Source of the DNA: Asterias amurensis
Taxonomy: Eukaryota; Echinodermata; Asteroidea; Forcipulatida; Asteriidae
Direction of reading: 5' to 3'
Assembly (NCBI RefSeq): GCF_032118995.1
Contig: NC_092668.1
Span: forward strand, 14,673,501 to 14,737,500
DNA: 64,000 bases
The notes under the pieces are model-generated. The model saw only the letters and a program-made list of their open reading frames with translations. It was not told the DNA's origin and made no database searches. Position 1 is the first letter of the stretch; the number at the start of each line of letters is the position of its first letter. Positions 1 through 11,700 of this stretch are shown piece by piece. The position numbers and the translations under genes were made by a program.

Positions 1-142
1 GTTGCTAAGGGTGTTGCTAAGGACGTCCTATACCTCAACGCATGATGAAGCTGAAATCTAGCTGTAGCCGTAGCTTTAGCCGCCAACTCGGATACAGCCC
101 GTCTCTCATTGCAGCCTCCATGATCTACATGTTACGACTCAC

Positions 143-3100
143 CTCTCCCTTATTGTTTTCTGCAAAGTAGTTCATGTCGGGTACGTCAGCCAGTTTGATC
201 ATGCAGGATGGAATGGGCGCACCAACGTGCCCAGCCGATGCGTCTCCCGGTGCAGTCAGAGTTGCACAAGCCGTACATTCTGTCTGTCCGTAACCCTCAG
301 ATACCTTCAAAAAATGAATCAAACAATAAGGGACAGTGTCTTCAATGGATGTTTAAAATCGGCAGGGTCTTGTCATTAACTAAAGGAACAAGCTTTAAAA
401 AGTTTGTACTTTGTAAGGCAATGAATCAACAAGAACAACACGATTTGTTTAATTCTTTGAGATATTCTAGTCCGATAACTTGGCCAACTTACAACGCATC
501 CGAAAGCAACTCGAAGGAACATAATGACGTCCGTTGACAGTGGGGCACTTCCTGTAATGATCCATCTCACGTTGCCACCGAGCAAAGCCTGGGAGAAAAA
601 CCAGTTCACCAAATAATGTCATGAATGTCAATCTCTCTCAATCATCTAAATCTTAAACACATGATGCCCAAAGACGTCTACAAAAAAGAGCCTGGTTCTT
701 ATTTCTTGTGAATGCGATATGAATTTTGACGTCACAAATTTGCAACAAAAAGTTTGTAACAGTCCTGCGAAACACAACAGCCTTGTGATGGCAAAATTCA
801 CTTCGCATTCGCAGAAAGTATGAACCGGGCTTTATTCCCCAGAATTTATGGGATTTAACTGGGCTTTTATATCACAGGTTATTCTAGTTGGTAAGCGAGT
901 AGTTTACAACAACCATTTAATTTACCTGGATTTTGTTGAATATCAGCTTATCCCACATTGAGTTATTTCTGATGATACCACTGAAAAGAAGAAAACAAAT
1001 CCATACTTTAATACATGAACAAGTCGAGGTACCAAACTGCACTTCTCCTATAGACATGATAGAGCGAAGGACGCAGCTATGTGTTCAAGCCGATTAAATA
1101 ATTATAACAAGAAAATCTTAAAATCTATTTCAATAAATACACTATAAATACCTTTCAACCTCCGCTTTCTTTTTGTTGAATGCAAAATTGAAAAGAGCTC
1201 TCTTAATCCAGCTGCCACTGTTGACGGACGTCAAAACCTAAGACAGAGAAAAAGCACAGAATTATTTGTAATTGTGTTCTCCAGGTCTCTCATAACCTTT
1301 TTGCCACAAGTAACTTTGAAATGTAATCCTTATGTAATTCGCAAAAAATAGTTAATGGCCTGACGTTTCGACCCTAGCAGAGTCTTTCTCGAAGGCTAAA
1401 TGATGGGATTAGCCTTCGAGAAAGACTCTGCTAGGGTCGAAACGTCAGGCCATTAACTATTTTTTGCATTTATACTCTCGGTCCATTTGGTTGGTAAGTT
1501 GTTTGCAACAGCTAATTCTATTTTCTACTTATGTAATTCAGAAGGCTTTTTCAAACACAATATCAACCTCTACCCTTGCATACCCCTGGTTGAAGAGAAG
1601 CAATTATTGTGAAGCATCTTGCTCAACCACGCAAGAGTCACGACAGGATTCGGACCCACACTCTGATGACTTAACCATCAGAACTTGAATTCCATGCTCT
1701 TAACCACTCAGTCATGACACACAACCAGTATTAACTATGCGATTTTGCAATTTTTGTAACACCTTCACTCAAAACGTTTTTTTTAGGGTCAGTGTATCTG
1801 ACCTTGGTGTCGAACTAAGACTAAACACTGGAGTATTAACTGACCTTGTCGTATATTCTATTGAGGAGGCGGGGTACCGATGGGAAGACGGTGGGCTTCA
1901 AGGCCTGAACGTCATCCAAGAGTTTCTTAATATCTCCTTGGAAGAATCCAATGCGAGCTCCTTGCTGCATCAGACAGTACTGTCAAAGAATAAAACAAAA
2001 CAAAAACAAGGGATTAGGGATTTTACTCTATGAAGTATCGCCCCTTCTCACATGGCTGGACTGCCACTTCAAGGTGAGGGCTACATTTAACTGATTCGGG
2101 ATGTGGGCCCAAATCAACTGTCATCAGGGACACGTTGCCACCTACTCCTGGGGCTGAAACAGGGTTACCCCCATCACAGTCCAAAAGGATGTAGGCACGA
2201 GTATCATCCACTAGGGGCCTGGCTGGTAGAGCAGAAGGCACTACCTTCCCAACATGTTATGTTAAGTGCCTTGTTCAAGTGCCCTAGTGTCCTGACTGGG
2301 GTTCGAACCCACACTCTGCTGCTGACAGCACCAGAGCTTAGGTTTGGTGAACAAGACCGCTCGGACACGCACGCCAGAAAATATATATGGTATACATAAT
2401 TCAAACTTCTAGGTGGCAATCATTTTTGAATTTCACATACCATCACCTTCAGTCAGGCTAGATAAACTTTAGACGGTTGAATTGTAAATCTAAATTTTCA
2501 TTAATCGTTTTTTTGAAATGGTGGGAACTCCTCACAGTCATTGGGAAGCCAAAAATGACACTTGCAGTTAGATGTCAAACGAGGGTGGGCTATACGAACT
2601 CACCAAAACAAGTCGCTCATACTGATGCGCTAGGGGAAGATACGACAGATGAGTGTCATGTTCATCCATCCAACAAATCCCCTGAAAAACAAAAATAAAT
2701 GGGTTACGAACAGTTTGTGCCTTGATGAATTCATCACAATTTCAACAAAGCAGTTAATGGGGTAAAAATTACAGTGTGCTTGCCTATATTCGCACAAAGA
2801 GTGCCCTAACATGACCCTGCTGAGAATAAATACTGACCTCTGAGAACATCTCAAGTCCCTTGATGTCTGTCATGAAGTTGTTGTGTGTCATGATCGCTCC
2901 CTTCGGAATACCTGTGCAAAAAAACATCAACATGTCAAGTGCCTTCATCTTGCCAGTGGGATTCGAACCAGGGTCCCAGAGAGGAAAGGCGAGGGAAAAT
3001 ACCACAACTATTGATCTTTACTCACATCTACTAAAAACTGAGCTTTCAAATGTTGTGGGTCGATTGGCAACAAATCGGAACAGCTTGATACGATAAAGTG

Positions 3101-6100
3101 CATACTTTACCTGTGGTGCCACTCGTGAAACAGATAGAGCAGGTGTCATCTTTAGAGGGCGGCTGAAGAAAACAAAAAATTAAAATGAATCAAATAAATG
3201 AAGAAATGATTAATGATTGATGAGCACTTATCACTCACGGACAGACACAAACGAACAAACAGACAGGCAAACAAAAGGACAGACAAACATTAGACATAAC
3301 AGCTACACTGACACAAGATACTACTGACGACTAGTACATGTATCGAGCAAGTTCGAGTGCGCACATTAAGTTGACCACTGACCACCAACGTACATGCGCC
3401 ATGACGCACACAATCAAACCACTTGTTGGAAGCCTAGTCAACAATCAGTACCCCGCTCCATAGCCTTTCATGTTTTTGCTATAGTGTCACTGGTTCCCCT
3501 CTGCACTTTACACATGTAAGTATGGGACAGGCTATCAGCTACCCTGGAAGAAACTATGGGCTCGAGGCTGGTTCCGAATGGTCGACCACAGTCAACCAAT
3601 GGTAGACCAGTCTTGGTTCAAGTCAAAACAGTCAACCTTTAGTTAACCATAGTGCACACTCGCGCTTGATATGCGAGTGCAATGACATCCCAGCGATGCT
3701 ACAAAACACTTGCAAAACACACAATGACCTCAAACGAATTAGTCTATACCTTAGGCTCGTGCGGATTATTGTTCCCAATCTCCATCAAATCTTGATAAAG
3801 GATTATCTCAATCTCTCGCTTCTCAAAGTCCATCTTCATCTCGTCGGGGATGGGTCCGTCCATGAGGACAATCAGTTTCACCGTCGAGGATTCATTGAGG
3901 ATTCCTAGAAGGATCTTCAACTTTGCAGCCTTGTCGATGAAGATGATTGACATTTGAGCTGAGATGGAAAACAAAATACATAGAACATGACAAATAATGT
4001 GACTGTAGTTTCTGTTCGTGCTCATTGCCAGCTTTCTCCTAAAGACGAGCAGAGTATACTATTCAAAACATCGAGACCAAACTGACTCTTTTCAGAGACA
4101 AAACTCCTCATTAGTTTTATTACATGGTTGGACCAGCAAGTTTACTATTTTTTTTTCTTCTCACTGCCAGAGTTTCAAGCCTGGAATATCTTTATTGAGA
4201 GGGTGGGCCATTATTTTTTTTTTGAAATATTTTTGCGGTGACACCATGTAGACAAATCTCTTTTGAGTGATCGTGGTTCTGAGAAGAACAAGCGGACTCA
4301 AGGTTTCGGACAGTGTACTCGTAAGGAGATTGACAGTTTCTTTTTACAAAGGGCACTTTCAGTGGTAAAACTTAAGAGTCTGTGGGACAATTTCGAAGGG
4401 GAACCAAGGCCTTTGAGCAAGTAAAACCAAATCTATCATGGAAATACCGTTCGACAGAAATCCAAAATAATTTAACGCCAGAGACTAGAAGTACTGGATT
4501 AATTTTTACAAGACCCCATAACTCTTTGGTGTTGAACTTTCAAAAACACAAGGCCGTACTTGAATTGAATTGGTTTATTATTAGGGTTTTTTGTGCTATC
4601 GTGCTATAAAAAATACATTAAACACAAATCAAATATAGATACTTAATATATCGTTGCACTGCTATATTAAGTATCTATATTTGATTGTGTTTTATGTATT
4701 CTTTATTAATATTTGAAAATACCCTTATAATTTATATGTAAAATAATTCTGAATTTTGCCTGTGGCTCCGATGATACTTTTTTCAATAAACTATTTCAAT
4801 TAAATTCAAATTATTACTTATGGTTCCACTAAACATGTTTCAATATGTCATTCATTTCCTTCTACTCCCCACAACCCGCCTGCTATAAATAGAACTATTT
4901 CCAGGTAAATATGAATCCCAAACACACAATTTGAAAATGAAAGCGAAATTGGGAAATCAAGTCTTGTTTCCTACTCACTGATGCCGATGATATGTTCACA
5001 AGCTTCGTTGCCTAGGGTGTCGTATAAAGCCACAGCGACCATAGAGAACGCAATGCAGGCTCGGTCCATTATCACCCACTGTCAGGAAAAATCGTTATCA
5101 AAACCACAGTTATGAAGAATGAGGAAGTCTAGGGTTTAGTGTCACTCCATGTCATAACTAGACACCTCTTTGTAACACTCAAAAGTACAATAAATAGCAA
5201 GACAAATTCTAAAAAGAACATAAATCTACCTAGCTGGTACATGTAGATACACACATGGTGTTACTGGAAACCTAATATACATTGATACCTCACCATGCAA
5301 TCTCTCAAATCATTATTATAATTTATTATTATTATTATTTTTGTTTTAGGGTGGGGTGGTACTTTCTGGGTTTTTTCGCGAAAGAACAAGGTTTAGAAAT
5401 AAAAAGAAACATAGTTTGCATCAACAGTTTTGTTTGGGGTGCCACACCTTGTAAATATACGTACCTCCGGTCTGTTCTGTGAGAAGATACCAATATTTGT
5501 GGAGTTGCTAGGAGTGCATCCCCTCTCCATCAGAGCTGACCCAAGGGACAATGAGTGGGCTTGAACCTGTCAACCAAAGACGTTGAGTTTAAGTATTTTT
5601 TGTATGCCACAAAACACAAACATACACAGATGATGATGACAATGATGATAGAAAGCTTCCCTTAAAATATTACTCATTGAGATGCTTTACTTATTGTGAA
5701 AAATGGGTTCTTTTAATGTGCATTTCACAACACACAGCACCAACGACTTTACTTCTTGTCCGAAGGACACAGCAATAATGAGCTAGGTCTGGGAGGGCAC
5801 ATCTTTTTTGATGACAGTTTTTTTTACTTCCGTGGACGGCCTGTGCTTGTTTTATTGATTTGCCCGAAGAATTAAAATATAAATAAAAATATAATATGGC
5901 TATTGTCTTGCTTATAGAACAAGTTTCACGACCGGGGCTCGAACTCACACTCTGCTGGTCAGTTACACCAGATCTTGAGTCCCGAGTCCACTTGGCCAAC
6001 ACACACAATATATTGAAATCTTTTACCCGAGCGAGGGCAGTATTTAAATTTTGTACCTGACTGTATGACATCCATTGAAAGGGAGCCTCAGAGGACGTTC

Positions 6101-9100
6101 TCCAACCCAAACACGGACCATCCCCTAAAAACAAAAAAAAATCAACAAATCAAGCCGATGATAAGAAAGTTTATACCATTCCATTTTCATTTCATTTATT
6201 CTGGTTGTGAAGCCAACGACTCCCAGAAGCGAACTCAATCACTGCACTAGCCAAGAACCCCATGAAGACCACAAAGAGATCTGAGACCACAAAGAGATCT
6301 GAGACCACAAAGAGATCTGAGACCACAAAGAGATCTGAGACCACAAAGAGATCTGAGACCACAAAGAGATCTGAGACCACAAAGAGATCTGAGACCACAA
6401 AGAGATCTGAGACCACAAAGAGATCTGAGACCACAAAGAGATCTGAGACCACAAAGAGATCTGAGACCACGAAGAGATCTGAGACCACGAAGAGATCTGA
6501 GACCACGAAGAGATCTGAGACCACGAAGAGATCTGAGACCACGAAGAGATCTGAGACCACAAAGAGATCTGAGACCACAAAGAGATCTGAGACCACAAAG
6601 AGATCTGAGACCACAAAGAGATCTGAGACCACAAAGAGATCTGAGACCACAAAGAGATCTGAGACCACAAAGAGATCTGAGACCACAAAGAGATCTGAGA
6701 CCACAAAGAGATCTGAGACCACAAAGAGATCTGAGACCACAAAGAGATCTGAGACCACAAAGAGATCTGATACCACAAAGAGATCTGAGACCACAAAGAG
6801 ATCTGAGACCACAAAGAGATCCGAGACCACAAAGAGATCTGAGACCACAAAGAGATCTGAGACCACAAAGATTAAAAGAAACGTTCAGAGTGAATTTACC
6901 TGATACTTTCATTCCATGGAGGAGTGTCTCGTAGCAAGTTGGTACTTCAGCATAACACGGTTCATCAACGACGTGTTGTCCATTCTTATAATCGCATAGC
7001 GGGCTAACGTGTACATGCTCTGGTCCCTACAACAAGTTGAAAAAAACCAATATTTAGAGAATTGGCAGTTTTTAAAGAAATTGGTATCGATGAATAACAC
7101 CTTAACCACTTTCAGACATTGAACTTCGCTCTTAAAGGGGCACAGCAATTTCCCTCTAGTAAGGGCACCTGCATGATGTCATATCAGTAGGGCGCCCTCA
7201 CATGGAGGTCAAATAAGCATGTGTACATTGGCCAAACTTGTGCACCTGACATACATTTTACATATACATTGTACACAAGAATGGTGAAGTCATTCTGGAT
7301 GTTGATTGATGACTATAAACATTGTAGACCATGTGACATTTCCGCAGTCTACTCCGCGGCAGTAGAAAAACAAACATGACCTAGTTCTTAAGATCAAAAT
7401 CTACACAGCAAAGTAGATTTGCAGAGGGTGTTACCGCAAACCGAATATGTACATTGATTGATGCCTCACCAAGCAATGCTTCAAAACCTATATAGAAGAG
7501 TTTGCGGTAACACCATGTAATAACAATCTCTAAACGAGTTGGGGTGGTTCTGAAAAGAACCGTTGGATTTACTCGACGTTTCGATCAGTATGCTCTGATC
7601 GTCTTCTAGATCAGTATGCTCTGATCGTCTTCAAAACCTACTATGTATACAGTGACATTATTTTTGTTGATACTACAACAAGGAATAAGTGCATACTAAG
7701 AACTGAGAATTTCACAGCAGGAATTGTACTTGATTTTTCTCTTCATTAAAACCAAGATGTAAAATCAAGGATCGTAAAAATAACCGCTTAACAAATTTTG
7801 AGTTGTGCTCCGTCCAAAGTGGATAAAAATTTAGCACAATTATATTTATTTCTCTATTTTTTGACATAATGTTTTCTTCCATTGAGCTGTGTGCAAATCA
7901 TGCCTACATGATAACAAGGCTCTGTAGCTCTACTGTAGTCAACATAAATTATGATCAATGGAAAAAATCATCTATTTACATTGCATAATGCATACATGCA
8001 GTACAATAAATGTACGCAGTACATGCTTTAGGAAAACAATAGTATGGTCATAATGATATGCGCGTACATGTACTAGAGGTAGTTCTTGAATGGTTTCAGT
8101 TTTGGTAAATTGCTATTTTACTCAACTGGCAAGTTGCCAACCTAGCAGGTATTATAATAAATCCCAGCCCAATACATTATTTTCCATCTTGTAATTCTTA
8201 TGGCCAGACAGTTTTTCCTGCATGAGCAATTGCAATGTACTGTGATGGGGCAATGAGGCAATCACCAAATAATAAACATTTCTCTTCTGTATACTAAATG
8301 TTCAAGACTAAATCACATCTAAAAGCTGCTTCTGTCTTGGGTTTTTCTTTTTGTTAGTAATGAATACAACATTTTCTAAAATTCTACTGGACTAGGCTAT
8401 AGGGCTTGAATTTTTGGGAAAAGCTCAGAGCTCAAGTAGTTCAATGAGAAGAAAACTTGACGATCTATAGACGATGTGACCTCTGACGTCACACGAAAAC
8501 CATAACATGATTCGCGCGCATACCGCCGGGCAAAACCTTTGTGTTTTGGCAGCCAGCTAGAAAGTGTACGCAATCTTACTATGACTGCGCAACTCAGTGC
8601 CCGGCGAAACATGACATATATAGTGTTTTGTCAACAGAGGGCGGTTTACAGGTCACATAGGTCACATCGTCTATAATAATCTGTTTGAACTTGAAAAGGT
8701 ACTAAGAGAAGATATCTCATTTGTATTTAAATGATACATGTAAGTATGATTTATACAACAATCAACACACACAATTATAATGATCAAACTGAAAGTCAAC
8801 ATTTGAACACAAACAACACAAGACCACCGGGCTTGTCCGGTCACGAGTCTGCTGGCCCAATGCTATGATCACTGGCCCTGACGTCGATTTCACAAAACTC
8901 TTCCTAACTTAAGACTATCTTAGGACTTAGGGCGAGTCCCAACCCTGCACTGTAGCATGCAGACCTTAAGATTAATCCTAAGTTAGGACGAGTAACTTGT
9001 CCTAACTGAAGATAAGATGAGTCCTAACTCTTTGTGAAATGGACCCCTGGACTGGTTTCAAATGAGTTTGACTTACGGGTAATTCCACGGATTGCTGGCT

Positions 9101-9226
9101 CAAGGAGAAGGGTGGCTTGACAGGTTGTTGACCCCCAAACATCATGGCTGTCGTTCCTAACGCTGCCGCAGTCGCTGCTACTGCTACCACTGGATGTTCA
9201 GCGAGATATTCAATAACTTGAGCCAT
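143..9226 (-). CDS. ACSL: long-chain acyl-CoA synthetase (ACSL1/5/6 class), C-terminus beyond window
   Basis: ATP-dependent ligase that joins long-chain fatty acids to CoA, normally anchored in the ER, outer mitochondrial or peroxisomal membrane. Coding exons in transcript order: 9077-9226, 6900-7026, 6057-6124, 5465-5566, 4979-5078, 3750-3958, 3111-3162, 2838-2911, 2604-2681, 1845-1979, 1152-1237, 926-980, 493-588, 143-304. They total 1494 bp (498 codons) with matching phase at every junction. The N-terminus has one hydrophobic anchor (about residues 11-32). The P-loop-like AMP-binding motif TSGTTGIPKG is split between exons 7 and 8 (about residue 264), and EGYGQTEC is at about 447. YLPLAH, GFFQGDI and PRLLNRIYDK are also present. 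Family members are about 680-700 residues, so the last 180-200 (ATP-binding hinge and C-lobe) lie left of base 1. The start at 9226 follows an acceptor just upstream, so a noncoding first exon is expected. The paralogue cannot be fixed; several blocks resemble vertebrate ACSL5. No break was seen. Confidence 0.95.
1341..1467. repeat. perfect 59-bp-arm palindrome with 9-base loop
   Basis: Bases 1341-1399 and 1409-1467 are exact reverse complements around a 9-base spacer, inside an ACSL intron. A diverged single-arm copy lies at about 17853-17905 in LIM intron 1, followed there by the same downstream sequence (TTTGCAACAG at about 1500 and 17945). The arm is therefore part of a dispersed repeat rather than a unique structure. 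Confidence 0.9.
1558..1722 (-). repeat. tRNA-derived SINE remnant (type D)
   Basis: A body ending in a tRNA-like head on the minus strand. A diverged pol III B-box is visible where the plus strand reads GATTCGGACCCACAC. The layout (GTTGAAGAGAAGC, TCTTGCTCAA, ACTCTGATGA, AACTTGAATTC, GTCATGACAC) recurs at 35800-36030. Confidence 0.55.
2040..2372 (-). repeat. tRNA-derived SINE (type E), near full length
   Basis: The body (AAGGTGAGGGCTACA ... CCACCTACTCCTGGGGCTGA ... CTGGCTGGTAGAGCAGAAGG) joins a tRNA-like head at about 2290-2370 containing GGGGTTCGAACCC (B-box on either strand). Body-only copies lie at about 26475-26625 and 53088-53320. It lies between ACSL exons 9 and 10. Confidence 0.65.
2946..3010 (-). 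repeat. SINE type A fragment
   Basis: GTGGGATTCGAACCAGGGTCCC followed by a GAAAGGCGAGGGAAAATACCAC-like stretch matches the head of the SINE copies at 34437-34592 and 37632-37828. Only the tRNA-like head is present, in the intron 5' of ACSL exon 8. Confidence 0.45.
4215..4340 (-). repeat. dispersed repeat with hammerhead-ribozyme-like core, copy 1
   Basis: It shares GCGGT(A/G)ACACCATGTA, AATCTCT, GTGGTTCTGA(A/G)AAGAAC and a GAAAC-containing block with 7425-7640. On the minus strand 4325-4295 reads CUUACGA, a weak stem II, GAAAC, a 5-base loop and GUC, which is the order of a type I hammerhead with a very short stem III. It lies in an ACSL intron. Confidence 0.4.
5258..5330. repeat. fragment of the same dispersed repeat
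   Basis: ACATGGTGTTACTGGAAACC ... ACATTGATACCTCACCATGCAATC resembles 7425-7495 (GGTGTTACCGCAAACC ... ACATTGATTGATGCCTCACC). A further diverged relative lies near 33520-33600. Confidence 0.4.
6262..6873. repeat. 18-bp minisatellite, about 34 units, in an ACSL intron
   Basis: The unit GAGACCACAAAGAGATCT repeats head to tail with almost no indels. Five neighbouring units (about 6466-6555) share one A-to-G change, so a block was copied locally. One unit has GATACC and one AGATCC. Because the unit is a multiple of 3 with no stop, at least four frames are open for over 200 codons (plus TTKRSE; minus VSDLFV, WSQISL, GLRSLC). It sits between exons 6900-7026 and 6057-6124, which join in phase without it, so it is intronic and not coding. 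It begins at the 3' edge of a dispersed repeat (see 34310-34405). Confidence 0.95.
7425..7640 (-). repeat. dispersed repeat with hammerhead-ribozyme-like core, copy 2
   Basis: It contains an inverted pair (GTTACCGCAAACC at 7430 and GTTTGCGGTAAC at 7500), a GGTTCTGAAAAGAACC hairpin (7546-7561) and, on the minus strand, GAAGACGATCAG...CTGATC followed by GAAAC, GTCGA and GTA (7582-7570). The GAAGA-stem part is duplicated in tandem. The arrangement resembles the hammerhead core known from Penelope-like elements, but no protein-coding part is present. Confidence 0.45.
8466..8675. mobile_element. MITE with 17-bp terminal inverted repeats
   Basis: TATAGACGATGTGACCT at 8466-8482 is the exact reverse complement of 8659-8675. 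The interior is noncoding and comparatively GC-rich. The ends read TA...TA, which would fit a TA target duplication of the mariner type, but one copy cannot prove it. It lies in the first coding intron of ACSL. Confidence 0.7.
8883..9044. mobile_element. inverted-repeat MITE next to ACSL coding exon 1
   Basis: GTCGATTTCACAAAACTCTTCCTAACTTA at the left mirrors GTCCTAACTCTTTGTGAAATGGAC at the right. The interior is built of TCCTAACT/AGTTAGGA motifs. It ends about 30 bases from the donor of ACSL exon 1. Confidence 0.6.
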
Positions 9227-9888
9227 GACGGTCCTTTAGAAATACAAATAAAATCAAACGGAAGGAAAACATTAAAAGGCATTTGACAATCAAGTCCAGA
9301 TTTGGGTCAAGAGCAAGGCCTTAAAGGGAAGGTAGAAACTAGATGTTTGTTTAAAACTCTTAAAGTTAATGGCAATAAAAACTTACTTAGTAAGAAGTAT
9401 AGAAGCTTTCGATAATATAAAGCATTTTGAGAAACATTTCACATCAAAGTAATATAGTTATGTAAAGGGTATCAGTTTTTATCCCCCAAAACTGAATTTG
9501 AGAAGCACTACTGTCGGTCATTTTTCTCAGATTGTGTCCTTGAGGACTTTGTGTTTGTCTTTAGGGATTTTGTTTTGAAAATTTGACTCTTTAAGCGCCA
9601 TGGAACATTTCTCATTTCTTTTTGATGGATTTGGCGCTATACAAATTTTAACTATTGTTATAAATATTATTACTATTATTCCAATTATGAAATATACTAG
9701 AGAAATCACAGAGACTTTATTCTGACGGTTGCTGCATCTTTAATTTGTTTGTGGCTTACGATTCAATGAAAGGGAAAGGCCAAGGTCAAACCCTGGGTGT
9801 CATTTCCTACAGCAGATACAGAAATCCGAATCCGGTACAATTAAAAATGCCCCTTTGTGAAAGTTCGGCCATCCTTGCAAAAGACTTT

Positions 9889-10024
9889 GACATTGAGCTT
9901 CATGCTTCATCAACCGGTCTTAGACATTGATCGTCATGCTTCATCAAACGGTCTTTGACATTGATCGTCATGCTTCATCAACCGGTCTTTGACATTGATC
10001 GTCATGCTTTATCAACCGGTCTTA
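9889..10024. repeat. 34-bp tandem repeat, 4 units
   Basis: GACATTGATCGTCATGCTTC plus ATCAACCGGTCTTT repeats from 9889, 9923, 9957 and 9991. The copies differ at a few bases. It lies upstream of ACSL coding exon 1, probably in the first intron. Confidence 0.9.
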
Positions 10025-11255
10025 CATATCTTAGCAAGATATAAGGCTTACAAAAACTTTAAATGTCTCCAGTACAAAAAAGTTCTGCACTTTTCTGGTA
10101 ATGAAACCAATGATGCCTCATAAGTTAAATTTAAAGTCGTGTACATGTAGCTCGCGAGCCTGAGGAAACCTGTAAACAAGGGTGCTGGTTATATGGGAGA
10201 ATGAGACGGATAGCTGAGACCATGACACCAGGACTCAAACCCACCCTCTGCTGATCAGAAACTCCTGGTCCAGTCCAGTCCAGGTTCCAGGTTTCAGGTT
10301 TTCAGTTAATAAATACCAGGGGTAAAAATTGTCAAAGAACAAGGTTTCTTTTCTTTGGAATTGCGCTATATAATGTAGGAGCCATTATTATTCACAATGA
10401 ATTACAGGCCTTGAACTTTGCTCTTGAAGGGGCACAGCAATTTTCCTCTGGTAAGGGGCACCTTTATGAGGAAAATGTCAATGTGTATTGGTAACTTTAC
10501 ACCACAGACAAAGCACAGGGCATTTCCCGCTTCTTTCCCGCTTCCATTTCCCGCTTCTTTCTGGATCCTTCCCTTAATCCCTTTCCCCTCTCTTTTTCTT
10601 TAAATGGATATATGTATTTGTTTGTACTTGTTTTATGCCTCTGAAGGAGGTCCGGTTTGGATCGAAAGCTGAGGCAATCTACCCTATTAAGTATATTATT
10701 AAATAATTAACCATCATCATAATATTATAATGATGGTTGTAATCTGCAATTTTACTTCCTCGTATTATAAAAGTATTTGAGTTCCTGCTACCATACTTTA
10801 GGCAAAGAAGAAGATTGAATATGAAGAACAAGAAATAGTAGAAGAAAAGTGACTGACAAAATCATTAATCTTACCATTTTGATGATGAAAGATTGAGTGC
10901 ATGGAGAAAAGCAGAAACAATACAACAAGTATACGTATACGTGTACACATACAGCAACGTTACCTAAGCACTTCAACTGCTAACAATGTACAACACGCCC
11001 AAAATAGAAGTCGTAGTTTCTGTTTTTTGTTTTTTTTTATCTTTACACACATATGTATGCAGTGAAGTGGTTTTGCAATGAACAACACAACCCAGCGATC
11101 AGTCAGTTCACAATGGATATGCATGGTTGCACAATCCACTACAAATCCATTCAACTCCAAATTTTCTGCTAAAAAACACAAACGCTAATAAAAATTGCTT
11201 GATTGATTGACTGATGTAGGTTGAGTATTGACAACCTGTGGACACTTGTGTTAAA

Positions 11256-11700
11256 GACACTGGACACTATTGGTAATTGTCAAAGACTAGTCTTCACAAT
11301 TGGTGTATCTCAACATATGCATAAAATAACAGACCTGTGAAAACTTGAGCTCAATCGGTCATCGAACTTGCGAGAAAATGAATTTCGTTTTAGAGAAAGG
11401 GAATCGAAAACAATCAGACGGTCCTTTGCCTTTAAAGACAATAGAATGGAAATTAAAATGTGAATTGGTTTTCTTCGTAGAGACTGCATGGAACTGGTTG
11501 CCTGTAAATTATCCTGGTATGAAAACCATTTGAAATTTTCACAGCTAAGTTTTTATGATAGGATTAAAACAATCAAACGGTCCAAAAAACCAAAGGATAT
11601 TTTGCCTTTCAAAAAGACAATTAAATGGAAATAGAAAAGTGAATTGTTTATGGGGACTGCCTTGAAGTGGTTGGTTGGAAAATTATCCTGGTATACCATG
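11256..11700. repeat. TTAA-type MITE end followed by a direct duplication of about 135 bp
   Basis: TTAAAGACACTGGACACTATTGGTAATTG and GTGAAAACTTGAGCTCAATCGGTCATCGAA match the element at 41004-41391. Next, 11398-11532 and 11561-11700 are diverged direct copies sharing AACAATCA(A/G)ACGGTCC and AATTATCCTGGTAT. No coding is seen. Confidence 0.6.

Noticed and set aside
1341-1467. Hammerhead core in the palindrome (GAAACGTC context)
   Set aside because: GAAAC and a short stem are present, but the CUGANGA side and the NUH cleavage triplet do not fit.
6192-6912. Open frames of 209-224 codons on both strands (VSDLFV, WSQISL, GLRSLC, TTKRSE repeats)
   Set aside because: They are translations of the 18-bp minisatellite in different frames. 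The ACSL exons on each side splice in phase without it.
9889-10024. CRISPR-like array
   Set aside because: The 34-bp units are contiguous with no spacers, and the DNA is clearly from an animal.
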